NCBI GenBank assembly: GCA_030665535.1
Contig: DAOUZU010000052.1
Span: 1 to 6,759 of the forward strand
Length of the DNA: 6,759 bases
Source of the DNA: Dehalococcoidia bacterium
Lineage (GTDB): Bacteria > Chloroflexota > Dehalococcoidia > Dehalococcoidales > JAUXAE01
Direction of reading: 5' to 3'
Shown: positions 1 through 6,456 of the stretch, in pieces
How the letters are laid out: the number at the start of each line of letters is the position of its first letter
Position numbering within the stretch: the stretch's first letter is position 1
Program-made: the position numbers and the translations under genes
The notes under the pieces: generated by a model
The model's input: the letters and a program-made list of their open reading frames with translations, nothing else
The model's database searches: none
Told to the model about the DNA's origin: nothing

Positions 1-553
1 ATGGCGGCTGCTTATCCCTGAGCTTGGAGAAGGCCTCCCCAGCACCTCTGGCCACCTCAATAGCCCTGATTATTCGGCGGATGTTGTGCTTATCAATGCG
101 CGCCGCCGCCGCCGGATCAATCCGGGCCAGTTCCCGGCAAAGCCCCTCAGCACCATCCCTGGCCGCCATTTCTTCCAGCCTCTGTCGAAGCTCAATGTCA
201 GGCGCGACCCGGGGTATATTCCAGCCCTCCAGCACCGCCCAAACATAAAGCCCGCTGCCGCCCACCAGAAGGGGTAGCTTGCCGCGCCGCTGGATATCAT
301 AAATCGCCTCGTTGGCCATCTCCTGGTACCGGGCCAGGTTGAAACCGTCATACGGGTTCACGACGTCAATCAGGTGGTGTTTCGCCACCGCCAGCTCTTC
401 AGGAGGCGATTTGGCCGTGCCGATATCCAGATAGCGATAAACCTGCCGGCTGTCGGCGCTGACAATCTCACCGTCAAAAGCACGGGCCAGGTCTATGGCC
501 AGGCGGCTCTTGCCGGCGGCGGTAGGCCCGACGATGGCAATAAGCCTTTTCAT
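1..553 (-). CDS. miaA: tRNA dimethylallyltransferase, N-terminal part (cut by window edge)
   Basis: MiaA transfers the dimethylallyl group of DMAPP to the N6 atom of A37 in tRNAs that read UNN codons, forming i6A. The visible 184 residues start with a P-loop, GPTAAGKS, at residues 9-16. DSRQVYR follows at 34-40 (D34 is the usual catalytic aspartate), then GTAK at 45-48, GGSGLY at 98-103, and the family signature around 145-167 (IDPAAAARID, then NIRRIIRAIEV). The family is usually about 300 residues, so roughly the last 120 lie beyond the left edge. The ATG at 551-553 places the P-loop at the normal distance from the N-terminus. A GGGG stretch (561-564) seven bases upstream could act as a ribosome binding site. 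It is the last visible gene of the operon, 34 nt after tpiA. No frameshift is seen. Confidence 0.96.
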   Translation of the reverse strand, partial: MKRLIAIVGPTAAGKSRLAIDLARAFDGEIVSADSRQVYRYLDIGTAKSPPEELAVAKHHLIDVVNPYDGFNLARYQEMANEAIYDIQRRGKLPLLVGGSGLYVWAVLEGWNIPRVAPDIELRQRLEEMAARDGAEGLCRELARIDPAAAARIDKHNIRRIIRAIEVARGAGEAFSKLRDKQPP

Positions 554-587
554 ATCGTCGCCCCGTGTAAGGTGGGATTTAAAGTCG

Positions 588-1358
588 CTATGCAGACAGG
601 CGGCCCCAGATTTCGGCCGTCTGCCTGACGATGCTGACGAACTGCTCCGCCTTCAAACTGGTGCCGCCGACCAGGGCGCCGTCAATTTCCGGCTGGGAAA
701 CAAACTCGGCGATGTTGTCAGCGTTGACGCTGCCGCCGTACTGAATCCTTATGCCGTCTGCTGTCTCCCCGCTGTAGAGGCCGGCCAGACGGCGGCGAAT
801 GAAGCCGATTGTATCATTGGCCTGCTGACCGGTAGCCGCCCTACCGGTGCCTATGGCCCAGACCGGCTCGTAGCCGATTACCATCCCGACGGGGTCTTCA
901 ATTCTGGCCAGACCCTGTGTCAACTGCCGGTTCAGAACGTCCTCCATCCCACCGGCTTCCTTTTCATCCAGCGTCTCGCCGACGCAGAAGATGGGCTTGA
1001 GACCAATCCCCAGCGCCGCCTTGAGCTTCCGGTTCACCGCCTCATCGGTCTCACCGAAGTGCTGCCGGCGCTCCGAATGGCCGATTATTACATAGTGGCA
1101 CAGGTCAGCCAGCATCGGCGGCGATATCTCTCCCGTATAGGCCCCCTTTTCCTGGTAGAACATGTTCTGGGCACCCAGCCTTACGGCGCTACCCTCAATG
1201 ACGATTTTAACCGCCACCAATGACACGAAGGGGGGGCAGACAACCGTCTCCACCCCCGGTATTTCGTCCAGCCCGGCACGGAGCCGTCCCGCCAGAGCGA
1301 CGGCCTCTTCCACCGTGGTGTTCATCTTCCAGTTGCCTGCTACCACCGGTAGACGCAT
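588..1358 (-). CDS. tpiA: Triose-phosphate isomerase
   Basis: This cytosolic TIM-barrel enzyme interconverts dihydroxyacetone phosphate and glyceraldehyde 3-phosphate. The 256-residue product has the normal family length and all active-site elements: AGNWKMN at residues 7-13 with N9 and K11, IIGHSERR around the electrophilic H94, GYEPVWAIGTG at 162-172 with catalytic base E164 and flexible loop 6, YGGSV at 207-211, and GALVGGTSL at 227-235 near the phosphate site. An ATG six codons upstream (1374-1376) is possible. I chose 1356-1358 because AAGGAG (1365-1370) lies six bases before it, because the protein then begins right before the first strand, and because this avoids overlapping apgM. The ribosome binding site shares bases with the TAA stop of apgM, so the two genes are probably translationally coupled. 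Confidence 0.98.
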   Translation of the reverse strand: MRLPVVAGNWKMNTTVEEAVALAGRLRAGLDEIPGVETVVCPPFVSLVAVKIVIEGSAVRLGAQNMFYQEKGAYTGEISPPMLADLCHYVIIGHSERRQHFGETDEAVNRKLKAALGIGLKPIFCVGETLDEKEAGGMEDVLNRQLTQGLARIEDPVGMVIGYEPVWAIGTGRAATGQQANDTIGFIRRRLAGLYSGETADGIRIQYGGSVNADNIAEFVSQPEIDGALVGGTSLKAEQFVSIVRQTAEIWGRLSA

Positions 1359-1364
1359 ATCAGG

Positions 1365-1370
1365 CTCCTT
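1365..1370 (-). promoter_or_regulatory. Ribosome binding site of tpiA, overlapping the apgM stop codon
   Basis: AAGGAG on the minus strand, with GGAG six bases before the tpiA ATG. It shares two bases with the TAA stop of apgM (1369-1371), so ribosomes ending on apgM stop on the tpiA initiation signal. This site decides the tpiA start in favour of 1356-1358. Confidence 0.8.
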
Positions 1371-2574
1371 AGGCACCGAATTTGTTTAGTTTCAAGGCGT
1401 TGGCCATAGCTAGGGACATAATCGCTTTGGCCGGCTGCTTGCCCAGTCCGCCTCTGATACAGGCAGACTCGGAGAAGCTCTTCACGCCATCCGGGCGACA
1501 CCACTGTGAACTTATCAGCACCGGTACCGGGTGCCAGCTGTGCCCCCTGAGGCGGGCTGGCGTGGAGTGATCGCCGGTGACGACAAGAACATCCGGCGCC
1601 AGGCCGGTCAAGCCCCCCAGGGCGCCATCTATTCGCTCTAGAACGTCCACCTTGGCGGCGAAATCACCGTCTTCACCGGCTTCGTCAGCTGCCTTTATAT
1701 GAACGAAGAAGAAGTTATATTTATCATAGTTCTGCTTCAGGGTCTCTATCTCATCTTCAAACGAGGTTCCCGTCGGCAGGACATCCATGCCCACCACCCT
1801 GGCCAGTCCGCGATACATGGGGTAGCTGGCGATGGCCGCCGCCTTGAGCTTGTAGTTTTCGGCCATTGTGGCGTGCTCCGGTTTTACGGAGAAGCCGCGC
1901 AGCAGGACCGTATTGGCCGGGTGGTGGTCGGCCAGGGTTTCCCCGGCATGCGCCAGGAACCTGTTGGCGATAGCGGCCGTTTTCTGAGCCGCTTGATTAA
2001 GGGCCGTCACCTCCAGGGGGGCAACCCCTGTCTGCTGGGGGTCGGAATCGCCTACCTCATCGGCCAGCCCCTGTCCTCGGAATATAACCACCAGACGGTG
2101 CTCTTTAACCGTGCGGACAATGACCTCGACGCCTTCGATAGTTTTCCTGTCGAGCATCTTTGCAAGCTTACTGTTTTGCTCGGTAGAAAGACGTCCGGCG
2201 CGGCGGTCGGTGATGACTCCTCGGCTGTCTACTGTTGCGAAATTGCCCCTGGCGGCCACATCCCCCGGCTGAAGCTTAAAGTCTATGCCTAGCGCCTCCA
2301 GCGCCCCCCGGCCGATAATACAGCCAACCGGGTCGTAACCGAAGAGGGCCAGGTGTCCCGGAGCGCTGCCGGGGGTTATGCCGGGGGCGACGGGGTCAAT
2401 CAGGCCACTGATAGCGCCGGCGGCCAGCTTGTCCAGGTTGGGGGTGCGCGCCGTTTCCAGCTCCGTTAGACCTGTTTCCGGGAACGGTAGGCCTCCCAGC
2501 CCGTCGATAACTAGCATTACTATCTTGCTATCCGTAGGCCGGGCGATTTTCCTTATCATCTCCTGGCTATTCAT
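1369..2574 (-). CDS. apgM: Archaeal-type cofactor-independent phosphoglycerate mutase (ApgM family)
   Basis: It interconverts 3- and 2-phosphoglycerate without 2,3-bisphosphoglycerate. The 401 residues fit the ApgM branch (COG3635) of the alkaline phosphatase superfamily, which is much shorter than the roughly 510-residue GpmI type. Metal-site and nucleophile motifs are visible: MLVIDGLGG with D24, TPNLDKLA at 44-51, GITPGSAPGHLALFGYDP with probable nucleophile S70, HIKAADEAGEDGD at 292-304 with D297, TGDHSTP with D335 and H336, and GHSWHPVP with H345 and H348. The position after DEAG, where I expect a metal-binding histidine, is E301. The ATG at 2572-2574 overlaps the end of pgk by 8 nt and has GGGG (2581-2584) six bases upstream. 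A second ATG at codon 6 is also preceded by GGAG but too closely. The family is typical of archaea and also occurs in some bacteria, including Chloroflexota (from memory). Confidence 0.95.
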   Translation of the reverse strand: MNSQEMIRKIARPTDSKIVMLVIDGLGGLPFPETGLTELETARTPNLDKLAAGAISGLIDPVAPGITPGSAPGHLALFGYDPVGCIIGRGALEALGIDFKLQPGDVAARGNFATVDSRGVITDRRAGRLSTEQNSKLAKMLDRKTIEGVEVIVRTVKEHRLVVIFRGQGLADEVGDSDPQQTGVAPLEVTALNQAAQKTAAIANRFLAHAGETLADHHPANTVLLRGFSVKPEHATMAENYKLKAAAIASYPMYRGLARVVGMDVLPTGTSFEDEIETLKQNYDKYNFFFVHIKAADEAGEDGDFAAKVDVLERIDGALGGLTGLAPDVLVVTGDHSTPARLRGHSWHPVPVLISSQWCRPDGVKSFSESACIRGGLGKQPAKAIMSLAMANALKLNKFGA

Positions 2575-3769
2575 TATTCACCCCTGTAGGTGTCTTTTCC
2601 AGGATAACATCCACGCCGGGCAACCCTTCCCCACTCAGGAAACGAAGAGAGGCGCCGCCGCCGGTGGAGACGAAACTCATCTTATCGGCCAGTTTAAGCT
2701 CAATGACAATCTCCGCCGTGGAGCCGCCGCCGATGATAGTAGTGGCATTGAGGCCGGCTATTAACCTGGCCATCGCCTTTGTCCCCTCCGCGTACTTGTC
2801 TATTTCATAGATACCCATGGGGCCGTTCCAGAAGACGGTGCGGCACCTCTCCAATACCCGGGTGAAGCCGGTGATTGCCTGCCAGCCGATGTCAACAATT
2901 TTTTTATCAGCGGGGATTGTAGCTGCCGCTACATTCTCCACGCCCGTCCCGTCTTCCGCGGCCACCAGAACATCATCCGGCAGCATTAGCTGCACCCCGT
3001 TTCGAGCGGCTTTTGCTATCAGCTCGCTGGGCACCTTAGGGTCATCCTTGACCTGTGATAGGCCCACCGCATAGCCGCTGGCCTTGAGGAAGGTAGCCGC
3101 CATACCACCGCCGATCAATACGCAGTTCACCTTGTCCATAATATTATACAGCATGGCTGCCTTGTCGCTCGTTTTGGCCCCGCCGAGCAGTACGCCGAAG
3201 GGCTGGGCCGGATCTTCCAGAATCCGGCCCAGCGAATTCAGCTCCTTCTTCAGAAGCAGACCGGCCACCGCCGGCAGGTGGTTGGGCACACCGACTATTG
3301 AGGCGTGACTGCGATGGGCGGTGGCGAAGGCGTCATCAACGTAGACATCGGCCAATCTTGCCAGGGCGGCGGCATACGCAGGGCTGTTTTCTTCCTCCCC
3401 AGCGTGAAAGCGGAGATTCTCCAGCAGCATTACCTCCCCCGCTTTGATACCTGTGGCCATCTCCTCAACTTCAGCGCCAATGCTGTCCGGCGCGTATATG
3501 ACCTCCTGCCGGAGTAGCTCGGAGAGGCGCCGGGCGACGCCGCCCAGACGCATCCCTTCCACCACCCTACCGCCAGGTCTCCCCAGGTGGGAACATAGGA
3601 TTACTCTGGCCCCTTCGCTAATAAGGTAGTCAATAGTCGGCATGGCCGCCTGTATGCGGCTGTCATCGGTGATGCCACCGGTTGTAGTGCTTAAGGGAAC
3701 ATTGAAATCAACGCGGACCAGAACTCGGCGGCCGCCTACCTCAATATCTCTGACCGTCAATTTGTTCAT
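2567..3769 (-). CDS. pgk: Phosphoglycerate kinase
   Basis: It transfers phosphate between 1,3-bisphosphoglycerate and ADP in glycolysis and in the reverse gluconeogenic direction. The 400-residue length is normal. The substrate-binding N-domain shows VRVDFNVPL at 18-26, DDSRI with R38, SHLGRPGG at 60-67, LLENLRFH with R120, and AHRSHAS with R153. The nucleotide-binding C-domain shows LLGGAKTSDK with K199 and K203, IGGGMAATFL at 219-228, WNGPMGIYE at 314-322, IIGGGSTAE at 345-353, and STGGGASLRFL at 368-378. The usual GGGD loop reads GGGST, DIGP reads DIGW, and NDAFGTAHR reads DDAFATAHR. The frame is open for 38 further codons upstream, but that part overlaps dxs and resembles nothing in the family. 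The ATG at 3767-3769 starts the protein at the usual place. There is no strong ribosome binding site next to it; a GGGGAG lies 22 bases upstream beyond a small hairpin. Confidence 0.98.
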   Translation of the reverse strand: MNKLTVRDIEVGGRRVLVRVDFNVPLSTTTGGITDDSRIQAAMPTIDYLISEGARVILCSHLGRPGGRVVEGMRLGGVARRLSELLRQEVIYAPDSIGAEVEEMATGIKAGEVMLLENLRFHAGEEENSPAYAAALARLADVYVDDAFATAHRSHASIVGVPNHLPAVAGLLLKKELNSLGRILEDPAQPFGVLLGGAKTSDKAAMLYNIMDKVNCVLIGGGMAATFLKASGYAVGLSQVKDDPKVPSELIAKAARNGVQLMLPDDVLVAAEDGTGVENVAAATIPADKKIVDIGWQAITGFTRVLERCRTVFWNGPMGIYEIDKYAEGTKAMARLIAGLNATTIIGGGSTAEIVIELKLADKMSFVSTGGGASLRFLSGEGLPGVDVILEKTPTGVNNE

Positions 3770-3797
3770 ATTTTCATCAGATGAAGGCCATCTCCCC
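3766..3797 (-). promoter_or_regulatory. Possible translational leader of pgk: distant ribosome binding site, small hairpin and two chained mini-frames
   Basis: On the minus strand GGGGAG (3792-3797) is followed by the inverted repeat AGATG-gcctt-CATCT (3779-3793), then by the pgk ATG (3767-3769). The hairpin could bring the ribosome binding site closer to the start. Within the same stretch, ATG at 3789-3791 opens a four-codon frame (MAFI). Its TGA overlaps an ATG (TGATG) that opens a three-codon frame (MKI), whose TGA overlaps the pgk ATG (ATGA). The arrangement is plain in the sequence; a function in coupling or attenuation is inference and chance is quite possible. Confidence 0.25.
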
Positions 3798-3827
3798 AAC
3801 CGGTACGCCACGGCAGCACCACCCAAA

Positions 3828-5747
3828 CTATAACTGGTCTGACGTGGTCTGGCAGGCGCTGGTGGACAGAGAGCCCTGCCCATTTTGCGATAGCAGGCTT
3901 ATACTCTCTCTGGCTATCCCTTCGGCATCCAGGTTGTACTTGGCGCGCAGGATTGCCTGGGTGCCATGCTCCACGAACTCATCGGCGATGGCCAGATTCT
4001 TAACCTTCAGGTTTAGCCCGGCTTCGGCCAGCAGACTTACCACGCTTGAGCCAAAGCCGCCACAAAGCACGTTCTCCTCTACCGTCACTAGGCTGTTTAC
4101 ACGGCCGGCGACATCCAGTATCAGCTGGCTGTCCAGGGGCTTGACGAAGCGGCTGTTTACCACCGTAGCTTCAATGCCCTGGGCCGCCAGGATATCGGCG
4201 GCGACCAGTGCCGGGGCTACCGTCGCCCCGACGGCCAGAATGGCTATGTCCGCGCCGTCCCTCAGTACCTCGCCTTTGCCTATGGGGATAGCCCGGAACT
4301 CACTGTCCATCGCCACTCCCAGGACACTGGAGCGGGGGTATCTTACCGCCATGGGACGGCCTGATTTTACAGCCGTGTAGAGCAGGTGCTGCAATTCGTT
4401 TTCGTCCTTGGGAGCGGCCACCACAAGGTTGGGAATTAGAGAAAGATAGGATAGATCAAAGGTGCCCTGGTGGGTCTTGCCGTCATCGCCGACTATTCCG
4501 CCGCGGTCAATGGCGAAGACCACCGGCAGCTCCTGAAGACAAACATCGTGGACAATCTGGTCAAAAGCCCGCTGCAGAAAGGTGGAGTAAATGGCCACTA
4601 CGGGGACGAAACCCTGGCCGGCCAGTCCGGCGGCGAAGGTGACGCCGTGCTGCTCGCAGATGCCGACATCAAAAACCCTCTCCGGAAACTCCTCCATAAC
4701 AGCCCCCAGGCAGTAGCCCTCCGGCATGGCCGGCGTAATCACCACCAGCTTGGGGTCATCTTTGACCAGGCGGTGGATGGTCTGGCCGAATACCTGGCTG
4801 TAGGTGGTCATCTTGGCAGCTCCGTTGGCCTTGGACGGCTTCTTGGGGGAGACGCCGTGAAAATCGACGGCGTTGCCCTCCGCCGGGGCGTAGCCCTTGC
4901 CCTTGGTGGTGACGATATGCAACAAGACTGGTTTGTGGCTGTAGGTACCAGCCTTTTCCAAGGCTGATTCAAGCTCGACGATGTTGTGACCATCGAAAGG
5001 CCCCATATAAGCGAAGCCTAACTCCTCCCAGAGGACGGTGGGCATGACCAGACTCTTTACGCCACTCTTAATCTGCTGGCCGGCCTGCCATATCTTGTTG
5101 CCCAGGGAGAGCGATGTGAGCACCTTCTTGCTCCCCTCACTGGCGCGGTAATAGCTTCGATTGAAACGCACCCTGCCCAGCAGCTTGGAAAGACTGCCGA
5201 TGGTGGGTGAAATGGACATACCGTTGTCATTCAGGATGACGATGAGCTTTGAGCCCAGGTGCCCGGTATGATTGAAGGCCTCCAGGGCCATACCGCCGGT
5301 AATGGCGCCGTCGCCGATGACGGCCACCACCTGGTAGTCATCGCCGGCCAGGTCCCGCGCCTTAGCCATACCCAGGGCTGCCGAAACCGAAGTGCTGGCG
5401 TGGCCGGCGCCAAAGGGGTCGCAGGGGCTCTCATCGCGGCTGGTGAAACCGGACAGGCCGCCATACTGACGCAGGGAATCAAAGCGCTGCCTCCGGCCGG
5501 TGAGCAGCTTGTGGGTGTAGCTCTGGTGGCCCACATCCCAGATTATCTTGTCTTCGGGGCTGTCGAACACCCTGTGCAGGGCGATGGTGAGTTCCACCAC
5601 ACCCAGATTGGAGGCCAGGTGACCGCCGTTTATGGCTACCCGGGATACCAGTTCATCCCTGATCTCGGCAGCAAGTGCTTTAAGCTCCTCCTGCTTGAGA
5701 GCCTTTACATCAGCGGGGGCGTTTATCTTGTCTAATAGTCTTGACAT
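3828..5747 (-). CDS. dxs: 1-deoxy-D-xylulose-5-phosphate synthase
   Basis: This thiamine-diphosphate enzyme condenses pyruvate with glyceraldehyde 3-phosphate to DXP, the first step of the MEP isoprenoid pathway and also a source for thiamine and pyridoxal. The 639 residues match the family length of about 620-640. Visible elements are GGHLASNLG with H43, DVGHQSYTHK with H74, FGAGHASTSVSAALG at 112-126, the ThDP/Mg motif GDGAITGG at 145-152 ending in LNDNGMSIS (N175), the transketolase pyrimidine domain with ICEQHGVTFAAG (catalytic E365), and AIDRGG and THQGTFDLSYL (D414, R415, H426). The C-terminal transketolase domain ends with a poorly conserved Ser/Gln-rich tail from about 620. I chose the ATG at 5745-5747 because MSRLLDKIN is the typical family start. 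The ATG nine codons upstream lies at the expected transcription start. It is the promoter-proximal gene of the operon. Confidence 0.98.
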   Translation of the reverse strand: MSRLLDKINAPADVKALKQEELKALAAEIRDELVSRVAINGGHLASNLGVVELTIALHRVFDSPEDKIIWDVGHQSYTHKLLTGRRQRFDSLRQYGGLSGFTSRDESPCDPFGAGHASTSVSAALGMAKARDLAGDDYQVVAVIGDGAITGGMALEAFNHTGHLGSKLIVILNDNGMSISPTIGSLSKLLGRVRFNRSYYRASEGSKKVLTSLSLGNKIWQAGQQIKSGVKSLVMPTVLWEELGFAYMGPFDGHNIVELESALEKAGTYSHKPVLLHIVTTKGKGYAPAEGNAVDFHGVSPKKPSKANGAAKMTTYSQVFGQTIHRLVKDDPKLVVITPAMPEGYCLGAVMEEFPERVFDVGICEQHGVTFAAGLAGQGFVPVVAIYSTFLQRAFDQIVHDVCLQELPVVFAIDRGGIVGDDGKTHQGTFDLSYLSLIPNLVVAAPKDENELQHLLYTAVKSGRPMAVRYPRSSVLGVAMDSEFRAIPIGKGEVLRDGADIAILAVGATVAPALVAADILAAQGIEATVVNSRFVKPLDSQLILDVAGRVNSLVTVEENVLCGGFGSSVVSLLAEAGLNLKVKNLAIADEFVEHGTQAILRAKYNLDAEGIARESISLLSQNGQGSLSTSACQTTSDQL

Positions 5748-5776
5748 AGCCAGAGTCAGCAGGACGGTACGCATCT

Positions 5777-5806
5777 ATACTAGCAACGCCGCCGAAGCCT
5801 TGTCAA
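5777..5806 (-). promoter_or_regulatory. Sigma-70-like promoter of the dxs-pgk-apgM-tpiA-miaA operon
   Basis: On the minus strand a perfect -35 box TTGACA (5801-5806) is followed after 18 bases by TAGTAT (5777-5782, four of six matches to TATAAT). Transcription would begin near 5770, leaving a leader of about 20 nt before the dxs ATG at 5747. The upstream ATG at 5772-5774 would fall at or before the transcription start, which supports the shorter Dxs. The leader has no clear ribosome binding site. Start sites are predicted, not measured. Confidence 0.6.
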
Positions 5807-5815
5807 GCAACGGGA

Positions 5816-5845
5816 TTGACGCTCACGAGCACATTTTGCTACAGT
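5816..5845 (+). promoter_or_regulatory. Sigma-70-like promoter of the COG2426-type membrane protein gene
   Basis: TTGACG (5816-5821, five of six matches) and TACAGT (5840-5845, four of six) are separated by 18 bases. Transcription would begin near 5852, leaving a leader of about 24 nt that contains the ribosome binding site AAGGAAG (5866-5872). It diverges from the dxs promoter, and the two -35 boxes are only 9 bases apart. The -10 match is modest. Confidence 0.5.
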
Positions 5846-5865
5846 TCACCCAGTAATAGAAGGCA

Positions 5866-5872
5866 AAGGAAG
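5866..5872 (+). promoter_or_regulatory. Ribosome binding site that selects the GTG start at 5876
   Basis: AAGGAAG with AGGA five bases before GTG (5876-5878). It argues for this GTG over the TTG at 5816, which lies inside the predicted -35 box and would add 20 polar residues not expected in this family. Confidence 0.65.
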
Positions 5873-5875
5873 CGT

Positions 5876-6421
5876 GTGACACCGGAAGATTATCTCCTCA
5901 GCCTGGGCCTGTCCAAGGAGTTGGTGGTCTTTCTTATTGCCACCCTGCCCATAGTGGAGCTGCGCGGCGCCATCCCGGTGGCCATCAATGTCCTTGACAT
6001 GCCCTGGTACTCTGCTTTTGTGCTGGCCTTCCTGGGCAACCTGCTGCCGGTGCCCTTTATCCTGCTTTTCCTTGAAGCGGTTACCAAAGTCCTGAATAGA
6101 TTAGCCTTTTTCAAGCGGCTGCTGGACTGGCTCTTTGAACGCACCCGGCGGCGGGGCCGCATACTGGAGAGATATAAGCGCATCGGCCTGGTGCTGTTCG
6201 TAGCTATTCCCCTGCCCGTCACCGGCGCCTGGACGGGTTCACTGATGGCCGTCCTCTTCGGTATGCCGTTTAAGTATGCCTTTCTGTCTATCGCTATCGG
6301 CGTGGCAATAGCCGGCGCCATTGTCACCAGCCTGAGCCTGCTCGGCTGGACGGGGGCTATAATCGCCGGGGTAGCTCTTAGCGCCCTGGCCGTCTCCGGC
6401 CTGTGGCGGCTGAAGGACTAA
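5876..6421 (+). CDS. Small integral membrane protein, COG2426 / 'small multi-drug export protein' family
   Basis: The 181-residue product is strongly hydrophobic and fits the COG2426 family (Pfam Sm_multidrug_ex). The family name suggests drug export, but its real substrate is poorly established. Two conserved motifs are visible: PIVELRGAIP at 25-34 and AIPLPVTGAWTGS at 110-122. Likely membrane segments are at about 15-38, 46-70, 103-128 and 135-158, and perhaps 160-177. A basic cytoplasmic-type loop (RRRGRILERYKR) lies at about 91-102. The GTG start is supported by a ribosome binding site and by a promoter just upstream. The frame is open back to a TTG at 5816, but that extension is polar and overlaps the promoter. 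It stands alone on the plus strand, divergent from dxs, and ends 45 nt before the tRNA gene. No convincing hairpin terminator is seen after it. Confidence 0.88.
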   Translation: MTPEDYLLSLGLSKELVVFLIATLPIVELRGAIPVAINVLDMPWYSAFVLAFLGNLLPVPFILLFLEAVTKVLNRLAFFKRLLDWLFERTRRRGRILERYKRIGLVLFVAIPLPVTGAWTGSLMAVLFGMPFKYAFLSIAIGVAIAGAIVTSLSLLGWTGAIIAGVALSALAVSGLWRLKD

Positions 6422-6427
6422 TCCAAC

Positions 6428-6456
6428 TTGACCTTGCTACAACCGGGTGTTACCAT
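6428..6456 (+). promoter_or_regulatory. Probable promoter of the tRNA-Arg gene
   Basis: TTGACC (6428-6433, five of six matches) and TACCAT (6451-6456, four of six) are separated by an ideal 17 bases. The mature tRNA begins ten bases after the -10 box, so the precursor would carry only a few extra 5' bases. It lies in the 45-nt gap after the membrane protein gene. Confidence 0.5.

Noticed and set aside
495..1223. Plus-strand frame of 242 codons opposite tpiA
   Set aside because: It is a shadow of the GC-rich codon pattern of tpiA. It has no family motif, and tpiA on the other strand has every catalytic residue.
1699..2292. Plus-strand frame of 197 codons opposite apgM
   Set aside because: It is antisense to conserved ApgM motifs, has no recognisable domain and has no promoter or ribosome binding site support.
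3781..4380. Plus-strand frame of 199 codons opposite the end of dxs
   Set aside because: Low-complexity Ser/Ala/Thr-rich translation typical of the antisense of a GC-rich gene; dxs is intact beneath it.
5890..6327. Minus-strand frame of 145 codons opposite the membrane protein gene
   Set aside because: Arg/Ser-rich antisense translation with no family resemblance. The plus-strand gene has membrane segments and conserved family motifs.
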